From PZPK01 sp963974595 (lineage in GTDB: Bacteria; Pseudomonadota; Gammaproteobacteria; Pseudomonadales; Oleiphilaceae), in NCBI GenBank assembly GCA_963974595.1, contig CAXBDA010000024.1, positions 1 to 44,712 of the forward strand: a stretch of 44,712 nt of DNA. Direction: 5' to 3'. Position 1 is the first letter of the stretch; each line of letters begins with the position of its first letter. Below, in pieces: positions 32,722 through 41,445 of this stretch. The position numbers and the translations under genes are program-made. The notes under the pieces were generated by a model that was given only the letters and a program-made list of their open reading frames with translations, made no database searches and was not told where the DNA came from.

Positions 32722-33330
32722 CTAGATTTGTGTTGTCTTAAATTTGCTGGATTCAATAATCTCGCAAAAAGCTCGCATTAGCTCTGGGTCGTGTTTGCTT
32801 CCAGTTTCTTTATGAAGTATGTCCATGATTTCGAGGTGTGCGCGCGCGCGGTGATATGACCTTGTTACGGCCATCGCATCGTAGCTATCAGCGATAGAGA
32901 TGATCCGAGAGCAAATCGGAATATTTTCTCCTGAAAGTTTGTCTGGATAGCCCATGCCGTTGTAATGCTCGTGGTGATGCCGGATCAACAGAGCCGCTTG
33001 TTGCGAGCCTTCTAGCCCTGTTGAGCCCATTATTTTCTCGCCGATTTCGGAGTGCTGTTTCATTGTTTCCCACTCGGCTTTATCTAATTGGGACGGTTTC
33101 AACAATATTTGATCGGGTATACCGATCTTCCCTATGTCGTGGAATGACGCGGCTATAACTAGGGCATTTATCTCATTATTTGACAGACCATAATGTGCTC
33201 CAATTTCCTTGGAAAGACCGTGTACGCGTTCAGAATGACATCCTGTTGGGAAATCACGGTAACCCAGTGCAAGCAACAAGGCTTTAGTGTGCTTCTGTAG
33301 AATATTGAAAATCTTGTCGTCTAGTTCCAT
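32722..33330 (-). CDS. HD-GYP domain protein, putative c-di-GMP phosphodiesterase
   Basis: A stand-alone HD-GYP domain of 202 residues with no receiver or PAS domain. I start at ATG 33330, preceded by AAAGGA. Metal-site elements are present: HSER (32-35), HD at 64-65 in FHDIGKIGIPD, HSEIGEKIM (93-101), the H119-H120-E121 block, and IADSYDAM with D148. The signature HHExxDGxGYP reads HHEHYNGMGYP, so Asp is replaced by N124. An alternating GTGTGCGCGCGCGCG tract (32836-32850) lies in the gene. It is inserted between hinT and trpC, and its target process is unknown. Confidence 0.87.
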   Translation of the reverse strand: MELDDKIFNILQKHTKALLLALGYRDFPTGCHSERVHGLSKEIGAHYGLSNNEINALVIAASFHDIGKIGIPDQILLKPSQLDKAEWETMKQHSEIGEKIMGSTGLEGSQQAALLIRHHHEHYNGMGYPDKLSGENIPICSRIISIADSYDAMAVTRSYHRARAHLEIMDILHKETGSKHDPELMRAFCEIIESSKFKTTQI

Positions 33331-33457
33331 GTGGTTTCCTTTGGGCAATATAATGGCCGATCCCGCATCTTCTGTGTTTGATGAAATCAATCTAAGTTTA
33401 CAGGAAAGTATTAAGGTAAATAATAATCAACGATCATTAGAATGCGCTAAAAGTGGG

Positions 33458-34291
33458 CTATAAAGAAAACAAACGCTTCAATTCATCCCCCGGGTTCTTA
33501 GCCCGCATAAAGGCTTCTCCGACTAAAAAGCTATTTACATTTCTAGCTTGCATGGCCTTCACATCTTCTGGAGTATGAATACCACTTTCAGTGACGACAA
33601 TTTTATTTTGGGGAATTTGATCAAGTAGCTTGAAGGTATTTTCCAGTGATACCTCAAAGCTATGCAGGTCCCGGTTATTAATGCCGAGCAAGCGAGTGTC
33701 TAGAGCCAGCGCGTGGTGTAACTCTTCTTCATTATGCACTTCGACTAAGACATCCAAGTTAATTTCCTGAGCGATACCAGCAAGCTCTTGCATTTGATCT
33801 TTGCTTAAACAAGCAGCAATCAGGAGAACACAATCGGCATTGACTACTCGGCTTTCATATATCTGATAAGGCGCCACCATGAAATCTTTACGGATAATCG
33901 GCAGCGAGCTTGCAGCACGGGCCTGTTGCAAATAGTCTTCATGGCCTTGAAAGAAATCGTGATCAGTTAGTACAGATAAACATGCAGCACCAGCTAATTC
34001 ATAGCTCTCAGCAATTTCTTCAGGAATAAAATTTTCTCTGATCACCCCTTTACTAGGTGAAGCCTTCTTAATCTCAGCAATAATCGCCGGTAAATTAGCG
34101 CGTAATTTTGTTTCTATACTGCTTACAAAACCACGTGTATCTGGTAAATCAAAAGCTTGTGCTTTACAGTTGGCAAGCTTAAGTATTTTTTGTCTTTGCT
34201 CAATTTCTTCCCATTTGCGCGCTACAATATTTTTCAGGATAGTAGGCGTTGATTCAAGAGAAGCGCTTGGTCCGTATTGAATAGAAGACAT
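33458..34291 (-). CDS. trpC: Indole-3-glycerol-phosphate synthase
   Basis: Closes the indole ring in tryptophan synthesis. The 277-residue TIM barrel has the catalytic segments PAIIAEIKKASPSKGVI, LSVLTDHDFFQGHEDYL, LPIIRKDFMVAPYQIYESR, VLVEVHNEEEL, LLGINNRDLHSFEV and VTESGIHTPEDV. It is a single-domain enzyme, not fused to TrpF. Last of trpE-G-D-C; no trpF, trpB or trpA in the window, a split arrangement common outside enterics. Confidence 0.96.
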   Translation of the reverse strand: MSSIQYGPSASLESTPTILKNIVARKWEEIEQRQKILKLANCKAQAFDLPDTRGFVSSIETKLRANLPAIIAEIKKASPSKGVIRENFIPEEIAESYELAGAACLSVLTDHDFFQGHEDYLQQARAASSLPIIRKDFMVAPYQIYESRVVNADCVLLIAACLSKDQMQELAGIAQEINLDVLVEVHNEEELHHALALDTRLLGINNRDLHSFEVSLENTFKLLDQIPQNKIVVTESGIHTPEDVKAMQARNVNSFLVGEAFMRAKNPGDELKRLFSL

Positions 34292-34324
34292 GATAAGTAA
34301 ACCTAAAAATTAAGATGACTGAAG

Positions 34325-35359
34325 TTAAGATGAAAAGACGCGGGTAAAGCTGGCTAGGTCAGCTATTTTAGTCAGTGCCAAACCACAACCAATGGCGTCG
34401 GCTGCACGATCAATACCTTCAGCAAGTGTGTCTGCTAAACCTGAAGCATAAATGGCCGCACCAGCATTTAAGGTGATAATGTCGCGAGCTTTTGAAGAGC
34501 GCTCATCAGACGCTTTTCCCAGCGCACTTTTAATGAGTTCTAAACTTTCTTCCGCACTACTAACACTCAAACCTTCGAGGCTATTTTCTGCCATGCCAAA
34601 GTCATTGGCAGAGACTGTGTATTCAGTGATTTCATTATTTTTTAATTCAGCAACAAAGGTTTTACCTGAGATACTGATTTCATCCAAACCCACGTCTGCA
34701 TGAACAATCAAAACATGTTTACTGCCCAAGCGTTTTAATACTTCAGCCATCGGCCGACAAAGCGCAGCAGAGAACACACCAATCACCTGATTTTGAACAT
34801 TAGCAGGGTTGGTCATGGGCCCCAGCATATTGAAAATAGTACGAATACCCATTTCTTTGCGCGGGCCAATCGCATGTTTCATGGCGCTGTGGTGTGCTGG
34901 TGCAAACATAAAGCCAAGTCCAATTTCATCAATACAGCGTTGAACTTGTTCTGGTGTTAGTGAAAGGTTGACACCAGCCACTTCAAGAAGGTCTGCGCTA
35001 CCTGTTGTGCTGGAAATACTGCGGTTGCCATGCTTGGCGACTTTTGCGCCAGCAGCAGCCACGACAAAGGCTGCTGCGGTTGATACATTGAATAAATCAG
35101 CGCCATCACCTCCTGTCCCGCAGGTATCGACCAGATAATCACCCGAGACATTAACAGGAGTAGCTAAGCTGCGCATGACGTCAACAGCCCCTGTGATTTC
35201 ATCAATACTTTCACTTTTCATACGAAGTGCAACGAGAAAACCACCGATCTGGGCATTTGTTGCTTGACCCGTCATGATCTGTTGCATCACGGATTTCATT
35301 TCAGCGGTCGATAAGTCCTGTTTATTAACAAGTTTCTCGAGTGCTTGGTTCATCTCCAT
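34325..35359 (-). CDS. trpD: Anthranilate phosphoribosyltransferase
   Basis: Transfers the phosphoribosyl group of PRPP to anthranilate. The 344 residues match the usual length. The PRPP-binding DTCGTGGDGADLFNVST, KHGNRSISSTTGSADLLE, GPRKEMGIRTIFNMLGPMTN and VHADVGLDEISISG are all present. It is separate from the glutaminase TrpG, unlike the enteric fusion. It lies 65 bases after trpG and 33 bases before trpC. Confidence 0.96.
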   Translation of the reverse strand: MEMNQALEKLVNKQDLSTAEMKSVMQQIMTGQATNAQIGGFLVALRMKSESIDEITGAVDVMRSLATPVNVSGDYLVDTCGTGGDGADLFNVSTAAAFVVAAAGAKVAKHGNRSISSTTGSADLLEVAGVNLSLTPEQVQRCIDEIGLGFMFAPAHHSAMKHAIGPRKEMGIRTIFNMLGPMTNPANVQNQVIGVFSAALCRPMAEVLKRLGSKHVLIVHADVGLDEISISGKTFVAELKNNEITEYTVSANDFGMAENSLEGLSVSSAEESLELIKSALGKASDERSSKARDIITLNAGAAIYASGLADTLAEGIDRAADAIGCGLALTKIADLASFTRVFSS

Positions 35360-35424
35360 GTCAGTACCTGTTGTCTTTTTCTTTGATTAAAAGGCAAGTA
35401 AAAACTGATAGCTTGCCAGGAAAA

Positions 35425-36003
35425 TTATCGTTCTAGAAAGTTTCTAAGTAAATCGTGGCCATGTTCGCTCAGAATAGATTCAGGGTGAAATTGCACCCCT
35501 TCAATATCCAGGGTTTTATGACAAACCCCCATTATTTCTTCCACGCTGCCATCTTGGTTTTCTGTCCACGCTGTGATTTCAAGGCAATCTGGTAAATGCG
35601 CTCTATCAATCACTAAAGAATGATAACGTGTGGCGGTAAATGGATTAGACAAGCCTTTAAATACACCGGCATCATTGTGAAATACGGGCGAGGTTTTCCC
35701 ATGCATCACTTGGCCTGCACGTATAATTTTCCCACCAAAGGCCTGACCAATACTTTGATGACCAAGGCATATGCCTAAAATGGGTATCTTGCCTTTAAAG
35801 TGTTCGATCACCGCTAAGGAAATGCCTGCTTGCGTGGGGGTGCAAGGCCCTGGTGAAATGACGATTTTACTCGGCGCCAGTTGTTCAATTTCTTCAACGG
35901 TAATTTCATCATTACGATAAACATGGACATCGGCCCCCAGCTCACCTAGGTATTGCACCACGTTATAGGTGAAGGAGTCGTAATTGTCGATCATTAATAA
36001 CAT
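35425..36003 (-). CDS. trpG: Anthranilate synthase component II, glutamine amidotransferase
   Basis: Supplies ammonia from glutamine to TrpE. It has 192 residues, with class I amidotransferase nucleophile C79 in GICLGHQSIGQAFGG, oxyanion region SPGPCTP, and the His/Glu pair in GVQFHPESILSEHG. A strong AAGGAG site precedes the ATG. It begins 11 bases after trpE. The protein may double as PabA for folate, as in other bacteria with one such subunit; the sequence does not decide this. Confidence 0.95.
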   Translation of the reverse strand: MLLMIDNYDSFTYNVVQYLGELGADVHVYRNDEITVEEIEQLAPSKIVISPGPCTPTQAGISLAVIEHFKGKIPILGICLGHQSIGQAFGGKIIRAGQVMHGKTSPVFHNDAGVFKGLSNPFTATRYHSLVIDRAHLPDCLEITAWTENQDGSVEEIMGVCHKTLDIEGVQFHPESILSEHGHDLLRNFLER

Positions 36004-36014
36004 CTTATGTCTCC

Positions 36015-37502
36015 TTATCCATCCAGACCGTGAGTTGCCATGGCGACAGCTCTGAAAATTGCTCGACCCTTGTTCATGGTTTCATCCCATTCACTTTGGG
36101 GAACAGAGTCAGCCACCACACCGGCACCAGCTTGAATATGTAACACTTTGTCTTTTATAACGGCAGTCCGAATCGCAATGGCAGTGTCCATATTGCCATT
36201 CCATGATAGATAACCGACAGCGCCACCATAAACACCACGCTTAACGGGTTCGAGCTCATCAATGATTTCCATCGCGCGAATTTTGGGTGCGCCGCTTAAG
36301 GTACCTGCCGGGAAGGTTGCACGTAACACATCAATAGGCGTCGTATTTGGTTTTAACGTTCCAGTGACATTAGAAACGATATGCATCACATGTGAATAGC
36401 GTTCTATCACCATTTTATCGGTTAACTTAACAGAGCCAATTTCACTGACACGACCGGCATCATTTCGTCCGAGGTCGATCAGCATTAAATGTTCGGCACA
36501 TTCTTTGGGATCTGCCAATAAATCTGCTTCCAAGGCGATATCTTCTGCTTCGTTTAGACCGCGTTTACGAGTGCCGGCAATCGGCCGAACAGTGACTTCA
36601 CCGTGTTCTACACGGGCTAAAATTTCGGGTGATGATCCAACAATATGAAAATCATCCAGATTTAAGAAGTACATATAAGGTGAAGGATTCAAACATCGTA
36701 GTGCGCGGTATAAATCAAGAGGATTCGATTCAAAAGGAATCGACATACGCTGCGATATAACGGTTTGCATTACGTCGCCAGATAAGACGTATTCTTTAAT
36801 GGAATCCACAGCCCGTTTGAATTTCTCTTCTGCAAACCCAGAGATGAAATCAGTTTCTTCAATCTCAGACTTTTGCTCTGTTTTACTTTCAGCAGCCTTG
36901 ATCGAAGCCGTATTGCGAAGCCGGTGCACCAGTAAATCCAGAACCGATTGGGCTAATTGATACGCATCTTCAACACTTGGATCAGCATGATAAATGAGCA
37001 TTAATTTACCGCTTAAATTATCAAACACCACTAACTGATCCGATACCATTAATAAAATATCAGGCGTGTTTAGCGGGTCCGGTGGACAGTTATCAGCAAG
37101 TTTTGGTTCTATATAACGCACTGTATCATATCCAAAATAGCCAACAAGTCCGCCATTAAAACGTGGTAAACCCTCCAGCTCAGGTACCTTGAAGCGTGCT
37201 TGGAATGTTTCAACAAAGGCTAAAGGGTCATCCAGATCATGCTCTTCGATAACTTTATTATCTAGCTCTAGTTGCGCATGTTTACCAGATATTTTTAAAA
37301 CCTGTTGGCAAGGTAAACCAATAATAGAATAGCGGCCCCATTTTTCACCACCATGGACAGATTCTAACAAATAGGAATATTTACCGTCGGCCAGTTTCAG
37401 ATAAGTACTGAGGGGTGTATCTAAATCCGCTAAGACTTCGCGGGTAACGGGAATACGGTTATAACCTTGGGCGGCCAAGGATGAAAAGTGTTCAGGTGTC
37501 AT
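36015..37502 (-). CDS. trpE: Anthranilate synthase component I
   Basis: Makes anthranilate from chorismate with TrpG. I start at ATG 37502 (495 residues) because MTPEHFSSLAAQGYNRIPVT is the conserved beginning of this TrpE type; the ATG at 37550 would add 16 cysteine-rich residues. The ribosome site is weak for both. YSYLLESVHGGEKWGRYS near the N-terminus is the tryptophan-feedback region. The catalytic domain shows VMQTVISQRMSIPF, PIAGTRKRG, LIDLGRNDAGRV and FPAGTLSGAPKIRAMEIIDE. First gene of trpEGDC. No Trp-codon leader peptide was found upstream. Confidence 0.96.
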   Translation of the reverse strand: MTPEHFSSLAAQGYNRIPVTREVLADLDTPLSTYLKLADGKYSYLLESVHGGEKWGRYSIIGLPCQQVLKISGKHAQLELDNKVIEEHDLDDPLAFVETFQARFKVPELEGLPRFNGGLVGYFGYDTVRYIEPKLADNCPPDPLNTPDILLMVSDQLVVFDNLSGKLMLIYHADPSVEDAYQLAQSVLDLLVHRLRNTASIKAAESKTEQKSEIEETDFISGFAEEKFKRAVDSIKEYVLSGDVMQTVISQRMSIPFESNPLDLYRALRCLNPSPYMYFLNLDDFHIVGSSPEILARVEHGEVTVRPIAGTRKRGLNEAEDIALEADLLADPKECAEHLMLIDLGRNDAGRVSEIGSVKLTDKMVIERYSHVMHIVSNVTGTLKPNTTPIDVLRATFPAGTLSGAPKIRAMEIIDELEPVKRGVYGGAVGYLSWNGNMDTAIAIRTAVIKDKVLHIQAGAGVVADSVPQSEWDETMNKGRAIFRAVAMATHGLDG

Positions 37503-37963
37503 AGAAATACCAAATCTCGAATAGCAAACTTCACAAGGATGACAATACATCCAAATTATTAAGCAGAATTGAAGCTAGTGACGCCAACGAGTTGAACATG
37601 CAAAACGACCCTTATGCGTGATAAAGCATAAAGTAACAGGCAATTTTTGCACACGGTGAGAAAGTGTAGACACTTGAGAGTCTCTCTTGTTTGAAATGGG
37701 CTAGTAAATATTCTGAGCTTCCTGTTCAGAATTTAATTAGCTCAAAGATTACAACAGGCTAGAGAGGCAATCAATCTCTAGACTCATATAAGTATCGATG
37801 ATTCACAAAAAATAACGCAAAGATTTAAAACCTAAGTGAATTTAAGTATATTGGATAAGTTGCTAAGGCATTTCCCAATAAATTAGCAACTTCAAATAAA
37901 CCGGATGTTTATTTATAAATACTGATTCGTCAGTTTATTTTATCTTCAATAAAAGGATTTAGC
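37503..37963. other. 461-base divergent gap with two inverted repeats
   Basis: The gap between trpE and the exported lamin-tail-like gene holds no credible gene. Two perfect inverted repeats are seen: CTAGAGA / TCTCTAG (37759-37765 and 37775-37781, 9-base spacer) and GTTGCTAA / TTAGCAAC (37859-37866 and 37883-37890, 16-base spacer). Both lie closer to the plus-strand gene, whose ribosome site AAAGGA is just before 37964. They are possible operators or hairpins of its leader. Confidence 0.55.
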
Positions 37964-38653
37964 ATGAAGCTTTCTCGTATTAAACTCGCCTCTATAAAAT
38001 TACCTCGTCTAATTACTAGCTCGCTATGTTTGTTATCGATCAGCCAATTTAGTTCAGCCCTTCCTCAATATGTTAACGAATTTCATTATGATAATAGTGG
38101 TGCCGACAAATTCGAATTTGTCGAAATAGCAGGGCTTGCTGGCTCAGACCTAAACGGTTGGTATTTAGATTTTTATAATGGAACAAATGGTAAAATATAT
38201 TCTTCCTGGGCTTTATCGGGTGTGATAGATGATGAAGTGGCTGGTTTCGGAGCGCTGTCATTTTCGGGGTCATCAGGTTTACAAAATGGCCCGAATGATG
38301 GCATCGCGTTGGTCAATGACCTTGGCTTCTTAGTTCAATTTATTAGCTATGAAGGTATTGTGACGGGAACTGAAGGCGCGGCTTTGGGTATCACAAGTCA
38401 AGATGTCGGATTAACAGAAGGTGGCAGTGTACCGGTGGGTTATTCCTTACAATTAACGGGCGCGGGCACAGACTCTGAAGACTTTACCTGGGTCAGCGGT
38501 CAGTCATCATTTGGTGAGTTGAATGCGGGTCAGCGTTACAGCCAAACTATGCCTAATGTGCCGGTACAGCGTGTCGATGAACCAGGGCAACTTGGGTTGA
38601 TGAGTTTGGCTTTGCTTGGGTTGTGTGTCGGTCGTAGAAAAAGTAAGTGTTAA
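37964..38653 (+). CDS. Exported lamin-tail-domain-like protein with PEP-CTERM-like tail
   Basis: A 229-residue protein with a signal peptide (LITSSLCLLSISQFSSALPQ). The single extracellular domain shows VNEFHYDNSGADKFEFVEIA, DLNGWYLDFYNGTNGKIYSS, LQNGPNDGIALVND, FISYEGIVTGTEGAALGI and VPVGYSLQLTGAGTDSEDFTW. This is the pattern of bacterial lamin-tail-like domains often attached to secreted nucleases, but no nuclease part is present. The C-terminus DEPGQLGLMSLALLGLCVG followed by RRKSKC looks like a PEP-CTERM sorting tail (xEP, hydrophobic stretch, basic end). No exosortase lies in the window. Function unknown; perhaps matrix or surface associated. Confidence 0.78.
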   Translation: MKLSRIKLASIKLPRLITSSLCLLSISQFSSALPQYVNEFHYDNSGADKFEFVEIAGLAGSDLNGWYLDFYNGTNGKIYSSWALSGVIDDEVAGFGALSFSGSSGLQNGPNDGIALVNDLGFLVQFISYEGIVTGTEGAALGITSQDVGLTEGGSVPVGYSLQLTGAGTDSEDFTWVSGQSSFGELNAGQRYSQTMPNVPVQRVDEPGQLGLMSLALLGLCVGRRKSKC

Positions 38654-38656
38654 AAC

Positions 38657-39331
38657 TTACCCCCTAACGTTCGCTAGCTCTGCTCTCATTGTTGAAATAG
38701 TTGTTTGATAGTCGTCGGTATTAAATATAGCTGAACCTGCAACAAAGGTGTCTGCTCCAGCAGCTGCAATTTCAGCTATATTTTGAACAGTGACACCACC
38801 ATCAACTTCAAGACGAATATTTTTGTCATACGCATCAATTTTTGTACGGGCCTGCTTAAGTTTTTCAAGTGTAGCAGGAATAAACTTTTGGCCACCAAAG
38901 CCTGGGTTAACTGACATTAATAACACCATGTCAATCTTATCCATGACATGATCAAGATAGTGTAAAGGTGTAGCAGGATTAAATACCAAACCGGCTTTGC
39001 AGCCACCATCTTTGATCAGTTGTAATGAGCGATCAATATGATCTGACGCTTCAGGATGAAAGGTAATATAGGTTGCGCCAGCATCGATAAAACTTTTTAT
39101 CATATCATCAACGGGCTTGACCATTAGGTGAGCATCAATGGGGGCAGTCACTCCATGTTTACGTAAGGCTGCGCACACCATTGGGCCAATGGTTAGATTG
39201 GGCACATAGTGATTGTCCATTACATCAAAATGGACAATGTCAGCGCCAGAAGCGAGAACATTATCGACTTCCTCTCCCAAACGGGCAAAATCGGCAGATA
39301 AAATAGATGGGGCGATTAAAAATTGGCTCAT
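38657..39331 (-). CDS. rpe: Ribulose-phosphate 3-epimerase
   Basis: Interconverts ribulose-5-P and xylulose-5-P in the pentose-phosphate, or in methylotrophs the ribulose-monophosphate, cycle. The 224-residue TIM barrel has IAPSILSADFARLGEEVDNV, VHFDVMDNHYVPNLTIGP, IDAHLMVKPVDDMI, LLMSVNPGFGGQKFIP and IRLEVDGGVTVQNI with the metal/catalytic Asp and His residues. It ends 3 bases from the convergent exported-protein gene. The gph gene that often follows rpe is absent here. Confidence 0.96.
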   Translation of the reverse strand: MSQFLIAPSILSADFARLGEEVDNVLASGADIVHFDVMDNHYVPNLTIGPMVCAALRKHGVTAPIDAHLMVKPVDDMIKSFIDAGATYITFHPEASDHIDRSLQLIKDGGCKAGLVFNPATPLHYLDHVMDKIDMVLLMSVNPGFGGQKFIPATLEKLKQARTKIDAYDKNIRLEVDGGVTVQNIAEIAAAGADTFVAGSAIFNTDDYQTTISTMRAELANVRG

Positions 39332-39438
39332 AGTGTCCTCAGTGCTTGAAATTTAAGCTATTCTAACTGACACAGGCGTGTGGGAATAGTCAGAATCACG
39401 TGCATTCCAAAGTACTTCATAAAGAGTAGATCATCGGT

Positions 39439-40533
39439 ATGCAAAAACGAGTATTAGTATTAGTGTTATTTTTCTTAATGGGCGCTTTGAATGCAGCACC
39501 TGAGCAAGAAACTACTTCGATTCAAGCGCAAAATAGTGAAAGACCCGCTTATTTAGACCCGGAATTAAAAAAACAACTTGCGCTTGCAGACACCCTAAAA
39601 GAGCATGAAATCGTTTGGCTGGACGTAAGTTACCCCAACAGTGATCAACCACAGAAAACCTTGGCGATTGCTCATCCTTCACTTATTGCAAAAGAGCAGG
39701 GCGCTATTTTACTCATACATGATAAAGAGCAGCATGCCGATTGGCCTCAAATTATACGTCCTTTGCGTCAAATATTACCTGAAGCTGGCTGGTTCACGCT
39801 TTCTGTTAGCTTGCCCGATGACACACGAATTAAATTACCTGAAAGACGCTTGCCAGCAAAAGTATTTGATCAAGTGATATTGAGTGATAACTTGAAGATG
39901 AATTTGGATTCAGGTCAACGTACTCGAGAGGAAAGTTCACCAGAAGATAAAACTATGGCCCCAAATGACACCGCAGTAGATGCGCAAGCGATAAATGAAA
40001 ATGTCGAGGAAAGCCCAGATCCAGACGAGTCGGTAGATATCAATTTGGCAGCTGCACAGGCGCAGGATCAGAACAAGATTCCTTATGAGGTCAGAGCGTT
40101 GAGCCATATAGAAACGGCATTGGACTACCTTAAATCGAAGAACTATCAGAATATTGTCATCATCGCGCATCGGAATTCGGTAGTGCTTGCCCTTCATTAC
40201 ATAAAAGCACGTCAGAATGAATTAGCGACACCCGGCTTTTCATTCGTGTTTATTGAGCCTTTGGTCGATGATACTTATTTATTAAATTTAACGGATTGGT
40301 TGGGAGAGTCATTTAATACTCCGATTCTGGAAGTGATAAATCGGAGTAATGCTGAAGCGAATGAGCAAGCGAAAAGTAGAGAGTTTGCTATGCACAGGGT
40401 TGGGGTACAGGCATTTAGGCAGTTATTTCTAACGATGAGTAACAGCGAAGTGTTTAATGAGACACTAAGTCGGCGTGTTAAGCTTTGGCTTGATGTGCAT
40501 GCGCAGGGTGAAATAGCGACAACTACTCCATAG
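39439..40533 (+). CDS. DUF3530 family exported protein
   Basis: A 364-residue protein with a signal peptide (VLVLVLFFLMGALNAAPEQE). It has an alpha/beta-hydrolase-like core: IVWLDVSYPNSDQPQKTLAI, GAILLIHDKEQHADWPQIIR, WFTLSVSLPDD, then IVIIAHRNSVVLALHYIKAR in place of the nucleophile elbow and FVFIEPLVDDTYLLNLTDW. The usual GxSxG is not intact in AHRNSVV, so hydrolase activity is doubtful. A long acidic low-complexity insert lies around residues 155-210. The family is unassigned. The end overlaps the convergent next gene by 11 bases. Confidence 0.82.
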   Translation: MQKRVLVLVLFFLMGALNAAPEQETTSIQAQNSERPAYLDPELKKQLALADTLKEHEIVWLDVSYPNSDQPQKTLAIAHPSLIAKEQGAILLIHDKEQHADWPQIIRPLRQILPEAGWFTLSVSLPDDTRIKLPERRLPAKVFDQVILSDNLKMNLDSGQRTREESSPEDKTMAPNDTAVDAQAINENVEESPDPDESVDINLAAAQAQDQNKIPYEVRALSHIETALDYLKSKNYQNIVIIAHRNSVVLALHYIKARQNELATPGFSFVFIEPLVDDTYLLNLTDWLGESFNTPILEVINRSNAEANEQAKSREFAMHRVGVQAFRQLFLTMSNSEVFNETLSRRVKLWLDVHAQGEIATTTP

Positions 40534-41266
40534 ATATAGATTGGCGTATATTTGCAATAGATTCGAGCACATCAGGATAGTCAGTAGCTTTATGCTTGGT
40601 GATGACTTCTAAGCGCTTTATTTTCTTATCAAACTCAATAACGACTCTATCCAATTCATGATAAAGCTCTTTAATATCTGCACGAGTATGCGCTATTTCT
40701 TGTGTTAGAGAGCTCAGCTTAGCTAGCGCGTCATCACCAACAGATAAGCCTTTACGTTGACGCTTGGCAGCAAGCGATTCTTCATCGAAGACCTGGGATT
40801 CAAGGTTTTTAATTGTTGTGCGTTTGATCTTGATAATGTCTTCGATATCAAGAACTCGCCGATTCAGTACGCGTACGGCATCATTTGACTGGCTATATAA
40901 TTTTTTAAGCTCGTCGTCTATGGCGTCTTGCTTTTGTTTTTCAATCAGCGCAAGCCTTTCGGCCTCAATGGCCGCATCTCGCTGGGTAATTTGCTCGGCG
41001 GTTAGCGCAGGGGGAATCGTTTTTATGAGGCGGCCTTTTTCATTTAGAATATCGTAGCCTTTTTCTGCATATTTAGCCGGTAATGTCTGTGTTAACACAA
41101 GTTGATTATGTTCATTCTTATAGCGATAAAACTGCCCTGCAATGCCAGCAGCAATAGATGAAAAAGTAATTGATGATAAAAGCACGAAAAAGAGTGTTCT
41201 ATCAAGTATACTGCGCCGCATCGCGTGGGTGATAAAAGAAGGTAATAAGTTGAACGGCCTGCTCAT
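40523..41266 (-). CDS. DUF4124-like protein with coiled coil
   Basis: A 247-residue protein. The first ATG (41266) has AGGA five bases upstream; a second start 15 codons in gives a cleaner signal peptide (RTLFFVLLSSITFSSIAAGI). A small N-terminal domain (FYRYKNEHNQLVLTQTLPAK, YAEKGYDILNEKGRLIKTIP) is of the DUF4124 type. A long charged coiled coil runs from about residue 95 to the end, so it is probably periplasmic. Function unknown. It is convergent with the DUF3530 gene, a pairing whose meaning I do not know. Confidence 0.72.
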   Translation of the reverse strand: MSRPFNLLPSFITHAMRRSILDRTLFFVLLSSITFSSIAAGIAGQFYRYKNEHNQLVLTQTLPAKYAEKGYDILNEKGRLIKTIPPALTAEQITQRDAAIEAERLALIEKQKQDAIDDELKKLYSQSNDAVRVLNRRVLDIEDIIKIKRTTIKNLESQVFDEESLAAKRQRKGLSVGDDALAKLSSLTQEIAHTRADIKELYHELDRVVIEFDKKIKRLEVITKHKATDYPDVLESIANIRQSISME

Positions 41267-41445
41267 TGATATCCTAGGTAACCAAAAACGTTAAAAATTA
41301 AGATTATATCTTGAGTATAGCTGATTTTATTGAGCCTGTTATAGGTCTTTATGCAAGCTTCTTGCCGTGCCTACTTATTGCCTTAACTCAAACAAGCTAG
41401 TGAGTAGCTTACTGGCAGTATTGATATAAGAAAATACAGATAAAT

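Noticed and set aside
37503..37550. Upstream ATG for trpE giving a cysteine-containing N-terminal extension
   Set aside because: The conserved TrpE beginning is at 37502, and the added 16 residues have no family support or better ribosome site.
37503..37640. Tryptophan leader peptide and attenuator before trpE
   Set aside because: The short minus-strand frames here contain no run of Trp codons and no terminator/antiterminator pair was found.
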